From assembly GCA_031282705.1 (NCBI GenBank), contig JAITDF010000192.1:1-7167 (forward strand): a stretch of DNA of 7,167 bases, given 5' to 3'. Under the pieces are notes generated by a model. It was not told where the DNA came from. It did no database searches and was given only the letters and a program-made list of their open reading frames with translations. This document shows, in pieces, positions 1-4,279 of this stretch (within the stretch, counting starts at the first letter, position 1; every line of letters begins with the position of its first letter). The translations under genes and the position numbers were made by a program. The stretch is from Opitutaceae bacterium (GTDB lineage: Bacteria > Verrucomicrobiota > Verrucomicrobiia > Opitutales > Opitutaceae).

Positions 1-90
1 GGAATCATGCAGGGGATGCCTTAATTTGCCACATTATATTTTTACGGGACCTTAGCGGGACATGTGTTACCCTCATAGCGGGACAATACA
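1..90 (-). mobile_element. Putative insertion-sequence terminus (body outside the window)
   Basis: Read on the minus strand from base 90 leftwards, the sequence starts TGTATTGTCCCGCTATG and carries three spaced copies of a GTCCCG box: TGTCCCGCTA at 77-86, TGTCCCGCTA at 54-63 and a variant GGTCCCGTAA at 43-52. A terminal 5'-TG and several subterminal repeats are typical of IS21- and IS481-like ends. The terminal TG falls exactly where the neighbouring 58-bp repeat loses similarity to its full partner at the other end of the window, as expected if an element had inserted in that repeat. No transposase sequence is visible, because it would lie left of base 1. Family assignment is inference. An AT-rich stretch (31-45) lies within it. 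Confidence 0.4.
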
Positions 91-148
91 CGGCGAGACC
101 GCCCTACCAAAAGCCTGCCAAAAGACTGGCTGCCGCGTAACATCAGTT
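91..148 (+). repeat. Left copy of a 58-bp inverted repeat
   Basis: Bases 91-148 are the reverse complement of 7102-7159 with 55 of 58 positions identical (mismatches at 106, 114 and 131). The copy includes half of the palindrome seen in full at the right end (arm CGAGACCGCC at 94-103), then two partly matching CCAAAAG units (107-113 and 118-124), then CCGCGTAACATCAGTT (133-148). The left copy stops inside the palindrome at base 91, next to the IS-like end. Its orientation places the palindrome side outwards and the AACATCAGTT side towards the genes. It is probably a member of a dispersed intergenic repeat family, but a paired boundary of a mobile or invertible unit is possible. Confidence 0.85.
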
Positions 149-186
149 TATCTTTATCTTTCTCCCCTGCACGCGCTCGCACCTGG

Positions 187-214
187 CGAACGACGAACGA
201 CGAAAGACGAACGG
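187..214 (+). repeat. Heptamer tandem repeat, four CGAACGA-type units
   Basis: Four consecutive 7-bp units are visible: CGAACGA, CGAACGA, CGAAAGA and CGAACGG. The array lies in the leader upstream of the MFS gene. Further period-7 arrays occur at 1861-1915, 3017-3072 and 3082-3102. Confidence 0.8.
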
Positions 215-239
215 CGGAAGAAGGAAGAGGAAAAATAAA

Positions 240-275
240 GAGAAAGAGAACGAGAACGAGTAAGAGAACGAGGAA
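240..275 (+). repeat. Hexamer tandem repeat, six GAGAAC-type units
   Basis: Six consecutive 6-bp units (GAGAAA, GAGAAC, GAGAAC, GAGTAA, GAGAAC, GAGGAA) form a nearly all-purine run on the plus strand. The run lies about 105 bp before the preferred MFS start. On the minus strand it would read as an alternating Phe/Ser string, which explains the spurious open frame there. Confidence 0.8.
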
Positions 276-380
276 AGATGAGGGGCCGGTTCTCTTGAGT
301 GAATGCGCCGGGCTTTGCCGGCCTCGCGCCAAGGCGTCAAGCATGGTTCCGCACCCAGACAGCAGTCCCTCTTTCCTTCC

Positions 381-1823
381 GTGAGCGACCAAACCGCCAG
401 CACTCCCCCGTCCGCCGCGCCGGCCAGAATCTGGCGCGCCGGCACGCTGGTCTATACTTCCGCCGGGCTGGCCGCGCTTTTTTTCTGGTTGCTGCTGGGT
501 GATTTTGCGTGGTCCATGCGCGACCGTTCGGTGGCGCCGATGGCGCAGTGGTATCTGAACCATCTCGGCGTCTCCAGCCTGCTGTTCGGGCTGCTCATCA
601 GCTCGCTGCCGGCGGCGCTCGGCCTCGTGCTCGGGCCGGTTATCAGCGTGAAGTCCGACCGGCATCGCGGGCCGCGCGGGCGGCGCGTGCCGTTTCTGCT
701 CGTCACCACGCCCATCGCGGCGCTGGGCATGGTCGGGCTGGGGCTGACGCCGCTGCTCGCGCGGGGCGTGCATGCGCTGCTGCCGGGCGCGGGCGAGGCG
801 GTGGTGGCGCTGGTGTGCTTCGGCGTGTTCTGGACGGCGTGGGAGTTCGGCACCATCGCGAGCAAGTCGGTTTTCAACGGGCTGGTGAACGACGTGGTGC
901 CCAAGCCGTTGCTCGGGCGGTTTTACGGGTTGTTCCGCGCCATCGGGCTGCTCGACGGGATGGTTTTCAATTTCTGGATAATGGGGTTGGTGCCGGCGCA
1001 TTTCACGCTGATTTTGTGCGCCGTCGGCGTGTTCTACGGGGTGACGTTCATGGTCGTGTGCCTGAAGGTGCGCGAGGGCGGCTACCCGCCGCCGCCGCCG
1101 GAGCCGGAGCCGGACACGGGCGGCGGCGCCGGCACCGGCGGGGATGCCGGCGGCGGCGGGGGCGGGGGCGCCGCGGGTTGGGCACGGCGGGGCGCGGCGG
1201 AGACGCGGCGGTATTGCCGGGAGTGTTTTTCGAGGTCGTATTACGTGGCGGTGTTCGCGCTGTTGATGCTGGCGGGGGTGCAGTCGGTGCCGGTGAACGT
1301 GTTCACCATCCCCTACGCGCGCAGCCTCGGCGTGGACATGGGGCTTTACGGGAAATATGTGGCGCTGTCGTTTTTGATTTCGTTGTGCCTGTCGTTTTTT
1401 CTCGGCTGGCTGGCGGACCGGTTTCACCCGCTGCGCATGGCGATCGTGACGCTGGCCGGCTACGCGGCGGTGGCGGCGTGGGGCGGTCTTTGCGCGACGA
1501 CGCAGGGGGCGTTTCTGGCGGCGTGGGTGCTGCACAGCGTGCTGGGCGGCGCCTACCTGACGAGCGCGGCGTCGCTGGGGCAGCGGCTGTTCCCGCACGC
1601 GCGGTTCGCGCAGTTCGCGTCGGCGGGCGAGGCGTTTGTCGCGGTGGCCAACATGGTGCTGGCGCCGGCGGTGGGGATGATGATTGATGCCTCGGGCAAG
1701 GACTACCGGCTGACGTTTTTCGCGGGCGGCCTCCTGAGCCTCGGCGCGCTTTCCTGCGCGTTTTATGTCCACTCCCGTTTCAAAAAGCTCGGAGGCCCCG
1801 CAAACTATGCCGCCCCGGAATAG
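381..1823 (+). CDS. Major facilitator superfamily transporter, probable sugar:cation symporter
   Basis: An inner-membrane secondary transporter of 480 residues when started at the GTG at 381. About twelve hydrophobic segments fall in two halves. The loop after the second helix carries SDRHRGPRGRRVPFL (residues 92-106), the MFS motif A form (S-D-R-x-G-R-R-x-P-F) found in sucrose/SLC45 and GPH-type sugar symporters. The second half repeats it as GWLADRFHPLR (342-352). The central cytoplasmic loop (about 232-285) contains five prolines, EPEP and a Gly-rich run (247-263), an unusual low-complexity expansion. I prefer GTG 381 because the protein then begins MSDQTASTPPSAAP, a natural soluble N-terminus just before the first helix. 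The alternative ATG at 303 adds 26 residues that resemble noncoding sequence. Neither has a Shine-Dalgarno sequence. The gene converges on potA, 107 bp away. The substrate cannot be named from sequence alone. Confidence 0.88.
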   Translation: MSDQTASTPPSAAPARIWRAGTLVYTSAGLAALFFWLLLGDFAWSMRDRSVAPMAQWYLNHLGVSSLLFGLLISSLPAALGLVLGPVISVKSDRHRGPRGRRVPFLLVTTPIAALGMVGLGLTPLLARGVHALLPGAGEAVVALVCFGVFWTAWEFGTIASKSVFNGLVNDVVPKPLLGRFYGLFRAIGLLDGMVFNFWIMGLVPAHFTLILCAVGVFYGVTFMVVCLKVREGGYPPPPPEPEPDTGGGAGTGGDAGGGGGGGAAGWARRGAAETRRYCRECFSRSYYVAVFALLMLAGVQSVPVNVFTIPYARSLGVDMGLYGKYVALSFLISLCLSFFLGWLADRFHPLRMAIVTLAGYAAVAAWGGLCATTQGAFLAAWVLHSVLGGAYLTSAASLGQRLFPHARFAQFASAGEAFVAVANMVLAPAVGMMIDASGKDYRLTFFAGGLLSLGALSCAFYVHSRFKKLGGPANYAAPE

Positions 1824-1857
1824 CCGCCGCGCCTTCCTCCCGCACGGAGCGCGGCGG
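1824..1857. terminator. Possible hairpin terminator between convergent MFS and potA genes
   Basis: Immediately after the MFS stop codon, CCGCCGCGC (1824-1832) pairs perfectly with GCGCGGCGG (1849-1857), a 9-bp GC stem. An optional inner 3-bp stem forms from TCC 1838-1840 and GGA 1846-1848. There is no clean T-run after it on either strand; the GT-rich array follows instead. The position between convergent genes suits a bidirectional terminator, but in GC-rich DNA such stems also arise by chance. Confidence 0.3.
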
Positions 1858-1860
1858 GCG

Positions 1861-1915
1861 GGATTTGGGGTTTGGTTTGAGGTTTGGGATTTGGGATTTG
1901 GTTTTTGGGATTTGC
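1861..1915 (+). repeat. GT-rich array of degenerate TTTGGGA-type units
   Basis: About 55 bp made of variants of TTTGGGG, TTTGG, TTTGAGG, TTTGGGA (twice in tandem at 1883-1896) and TTTTTGGGA. It fills much of the gap between the convergent MFS and potA genes. The plus strand carries four runs of three or more G (1867-1870, 1886-1888, 1893-1895, 1907-1909). Loop lengths between them are uneven, so a G-quadruplex is only weakly supported. Composition differs sharply from the flanking GC-rich coding sequence. Confidence 0.75.
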
Positions 1916-1930
1916 GAGCGCAGCGAGCCG

Positions 1931-3004
1931 TTATGGAACGACCACCACGTCGTCGCTGTGCAGGCCGCACCAGACGCGGTCGCCTTCGTGGATCGCCTCC
2001 ATGATGGCGCTTTCGTTGGCCACCACGGCCATCAGGCGGATGCCGCCGGCGTCGCATTCCAGGGAGAGGCGGTCGATCACGCCTTGGAAGACTTCGCCGG
2101 TCACGCGCGCCTCGAAGACGTTTTCCTCCTGGATGAGCGTTTTGGAGATGAGGATTTTTTCCGGGCGGATGGCGAGGTGCGCGCGCCGGAGGCCGTCGGG
2201 CCACTGGCCGGCCTTGAGCGTGAGGAGGAGGCCGCCGTCGAGGCGCACGACGCAGGTGGAGGCGCCGTTGCGGGAGGCGAGCGTGGCGGGCACGAGGTTC
2301 GCCTCGCCGATGAAGTCGGCCACAAAGGCGGTGCGGGGGTGGTGGTAAACCTCGCCGGGGGTGCCGATTTGTTCGATGCGGCCTTGGTTGATGACGGCGA
2401 TGCGGTCGCTCATGGTGAGCGCCTCCTCCTGGTCGTGCGTGACGAAGACAAAGGTCACGCCGAGGCGTTTCTGGATGCGTTTCAGCTCGAGTTGCATCTG
2501 GCGGCGGAGTTTCGCGTCGAGCGCGGAGAGGGGTTCGTCGAGGAGGAGGACGTGGGGGTTTGGGACGAGGGCGCGGGCGAGGGCGACGCGCTGGCGCTGG
2601 CCGCCGGAGAGTTGGTGGGGGCGGCGGTGTTCGTAGCCGCGCAGGGCGACGAGGTCTATGGCTTCGTCCACGCGGGCGGCGGTCTCGGCGGCGGGGGTTT
2701 TTTTCATGCGCAGGCCGAAGGCGATGTTCTGGCGCACGGTCATGTGGGGGAAGAGCGCGTAGGATTGGAAGACCTGGTTGACGCTGCGGCGGTAGGGGGG
2801 GTGGTGCGTGACGTCCTGTCCGGCGAGGTGGATGGTGCCGGCGTCGGGGGGCTCGAAGCCGGAGATCACGCGCAGGAGCGTGGTTTTGCCGCAGCCGGAG
2901 GGGCCGAGCAGGGTGATGAATTCGCCGGCTTCGATGTGGAGGTGGACGTTGTCAACGGCGGTGATTTCGCCGAAACGTTTGGTGATGCCGCGGATGTCGA
3001 TCAT
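1931..3004 (-). CDS. potA: Polyamine (spermidine/putrescine) ABC transporter ATP-binding protein PotA
   Basis: The cytoplasmic ATPase that powers polyamine import; it forms the dimeric motor under PotB and PotC. The 357-residue protein has every motif of an active ABC ATPase: Walker A GPSGCGKT (34-41), Q-loop Gln80 in VFQS, signature LSGGQ (132-136), Walker B LLLDEP (153-158) with catalytic Glu157, D-loop SALD (160-163) and switch His190. The N-terminal consensus (ITKRFGEITAVDNV, then AGEFITLLGPSGCGKTT) and SYALFPHMTV match the PotA/FbpC-like MalK subgroup. The C-terminal part (about 235-357) is a TOBE-type regulatory domain with the IRPEK motif (274-278). Length is close to E. coli PotA. It is the last gene of the potCD-potB-potA unit, 172 bp after potB. 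The start at ATG 3004 lacks a Shine-Dalgarno sequence but gives the expected N-terminus. Polyamine specificity is inferred mainly from the neighbouring PotB, PotC and PotD. Confidence 0.95.
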   Translation of the reverse strand: MIDIRGITKRFGEITAVDNVHLHIEAGEFITLLGPSGCGKTTLLRVISGFEPPDAGTIHLAGQDVTHHPPYRRSVNQVFQSYALFPHMTVRQNIAFGLRMKKTPAAETAARVDEAIDLVALRGYEHRRPHQLSGGQRQRVALARALVPNPHVLLLDEPLSALDAKLRRQMQLELKRIQKRLGVTFVFVTHDQEEALTMSDRIAVINQGRIEQIGTPGEVYHHPRTAFVADFIGEANLVPATLASRNGASTCVVRLDGGLLLTLKAGQWPDGLRRAHLAIRPEKILISKTLIQEENVFEARVTGEVFQGVIDRLSLECDAGGIRLMAVVANESAIMEAIHEGDRVWCGLHSDDVVVVP

Positions 3005-3016
3005 AAGGATGGTGGC

Positions 3017-3072
3017 GAGTGGTGAGTAGTGAGTAGTGAGTAGCGAGTAGTGAGTAGTGAGTAGTGAGTAGG
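3017..3072 (+). repeat. Heptamer array, eight GAGTAGT units, in the potB-potA gap
   Basis: Eight contiguous 7-bp units: GAGTGGT, GAGTAGT twice, GAGTAGC, GAGTAGT three times, GAGTAGG. Five of the eight are identical. On the transcribed strand the array reads ACTACTC and lies from 13 bp upstream of the potA start, so it would sit in the mRNA leader of potA. Because the unit is not a multiple of three and lies outside coding sequence, copy-number change would alter leader length rather than frame. Confidence 0.9.
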
Positions 3073-3081
3073 GGCGGCGGA

Positions 3082-3102
3082 TGGCGGGTGGCGGGTGGCG
3101 GG
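3082..3102 (+). repeat. Three tandem TGGCGGG heptamers in the potB-potA gap
   Basis: Three exact consecutive copies of TGGCGGG (3082-3088, 3089-3095, 3096-3102) follow the GAGTAGT array. The rest of the gap to potB (3103-3176) is G/A-rich, with GAGAAATGG and GGAGAAA-like words recurring. No gene or clear promoter is visible in this 172-bp gap. Confidence 0.75.
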
Positions 3103-3176
3103 CGAGTGTGAGAAATGGGAGAAACAGGAGAAATGGAAATGGGCAGAAGGGATGGGCGGGACTGCTTTTCCGCCCC

Positions 3177-4055
3177 TCACTGTTCGCTGCTTCTGCGGCG
3201 TTGGGCGAGGGTGTAGGCGATGATGAACATGAGGGTGAAGATGACGCCGAGGGCGGCGCCGAAGGGGGCGTTGCGCGCGCCGCCGAATTGTTTCTGGATG
3301 ACGTTGCCGATCATGGGGACTTTAGCCCCGCCCATGAGGTCGGTGATGGCAAACATGCCGATGGCGGGCACAAAGGTGAGGAGCGTGCCGGCGGCGATGC
3401 CGGGGCGGGTGAGGGGGATGATGATTTCGCGGAAGACGCGCAGGGGGCCGGCGCCGAGGTCGTAGGCGGCTTCGACGAGCGCGAAGTCGAGTTTTTCCGC
3501 GCTGCCGTAAATGGGGAGGATCATGAAGGGGAGGTAGGCGTAAACGAGGCCGATGATGACGGCGGCGGGGGTGTAGAGGAATTCGACGGGGGCGGCGGTG
3601 AGGCCGGCGGCGTGGAGGAGGCCGTTCATGAGGCCTTGTTCCTTGAGGATGGTGATCCAGGCGTAGGTGCGGATGAGGAAGCTGGTCCAGAAGGGAATCA
3701 TGACGAGCATCACGAGGCGGTTGCGCATGACGGGGGGCTGGCGCGCGATGAACCAGGCGGCGGGGAAGCCGGCGGCGATGCAGATGAGGGTGGTGATGGC
3801 GGCGTAGCCGATGGAGCGTCCGAGGATGTTGAGGTAAATGGGGTCGAAGGCGCGGGCGTAGTTTTCCCAGGTGAATTCGTGGACGACGCGGCCGAGGTCG
3901 TCGCGCCGGCAGAAGCTGTAAACAAACAGGATCGCCATCGGGGCGATGACGAAGAGGAGCAGCCAGGTGAGCATGGGCGCGAGGAGCAGCCAGCCGGCGA
4001 GGCGGGGGGCGCGGGCGCGCGGGTTGTTGGTTTCGAATTTGGCGATTGTTTGCAT
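3177..4055 (-). CDS. potB: Polyamine ABC transporter permease PotB
   Basis: An inner-membrane permease that pairs with the PotC domain to form the transmembrane channel. The 292-residue protein has six predicted helices, roughly 21-47, 76-104, 113-136, 160-185, 212-232 and 266-285. The cytoplasmic EAA loop, which couples to PotA, reads EAAYDLGAGPLRVFREIIIP (195-214). PFWTSFLIRTYAWITIL (121-137) and VYAYLPFMILPIYGSAEKLD (171-190) are characteristic of PotB/PotH permeases. Length is close to E. coli PotB. The start at ATG 4055 gives a normal short cytoplasmic N-terminus before the first helix; I see no Shine-Dalgarno sequence. It lies 224 bp downstream of potCD and 172 bp upstream of potA, wide gaps for genes of one complex, though all three share a strand. 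Putrescine versus spermidine preference cannot be read from the permease. Confidence 0.95.
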   Translation of the reverse strand: MQTIAKFETNNPRARAPRLAGWLLLAPMLTWLLLFVIAPMAILFVYSFCRRDDLGRVVHEFTWENYARAFDPIYLNILGRSIGYAAITTLICIAAGFPAAWFIARQPPVMRNRLVMLVMIPFWTSFLIRTYAWITILKEQGLMNGLLHAAGLTAAPVEFLYTPAAVIIGLVYAYLPFMILPIYGSAEKLDFALVEAAYDLGAGPLRVFREIIIPLTRPGIAAGTLLTFVPAIGMFAITDLMGGAKVPMIGNVIQKQFGGARNAPFGAALGVIFTLMFIIAYTLAQRRRSSEQ

Positions 4056-4279
4056 TGCGGGTGCGGGAGGGCCGGGCGGCGGGGCGGACGGACGGCGGGA
4101 GGAGGGAGGGCGGGAGGCGGATTCGCGGTCAGGGAAAAACAGCCGCGGCCGCGCCGCCCGGGATGCGCGCCGGGCGGGGGGCGGTCACGCGGAAGGCCGG
4201 CGGCCGGCCGTGGCGCGGAGGCCGTCCCTCCGCCCCGCATTTTTGCCAAGGCTCCATGTTGCTGATTCCACCAATGGCT
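4056..4279. other. GC-rich potCD-potB spacer with hairpins
   Basis: This 224-bp gap lies between the stop of potCD and the start of potB. It is very GC-rich (GGCCGG, GCCGGC and CCGGCGG words overlap at 4194-4210). A perfect 7-bp stem, GCGGAGG (4215-4221) with CCTCCGC (4227-4233), encloses a 5-nt loop. On the transcribed strand this hairpin lies about 45 bases after the potCD stop and could act as an attenuator, an mRNA stabiliser or a dispersed intergenic repeat. No T-run follows, so it is not a canonical terminator. I see no convincing gene in the gap; the open frames running through it are extensions or shadows. Confidence 0.4.

Larger units (their letters stand above)
149..380. other. Gene-free leader upstream of the MFS gene, purine-rich and repetitive
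   Basis: No convincing gene lies here. Minus-strand frames through it give low-complexity Ser/Phe strings that only reflect the purine tract. The stretch holds a heptamer array (187-214), a hexamer array (240-275) and an almost pure purine run (about 214-286) on the plus strand. The promoter of the MFS gene must lie here or further upstream, but I cannot assign convincing -35/-10 boxes. An in-frame ATG at 303 would add 26 residues to the MFS protein; that segment does not look like conserved coding sequence. Confidence 0.5.

Noticed and set aside
42..2204. A 720-residue minus-strand open frame
   Set aside because: It is antisense to the MFS gene and the end of potA; its translation is Arg/Pro/His-rich low complexity, as expected for a shadow frame in GC-rich DNA.
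1865..3025. A 386-residue plus-strand open frame antisense to potA
   Set aside because: Shadow of potA; it starts inside the GT-rich array and ends in the heptamer array.
3017..3072. CRISPR array
   Set aside because: The units are 7 bp and directly contiguous, with no unique spacers.
3081..4265. A 394-residue plus-strand open frame antisense to potB
   Set aside because: Acidic low-complexity shadow of potB, starting in intergenic repeats; no domain seen.
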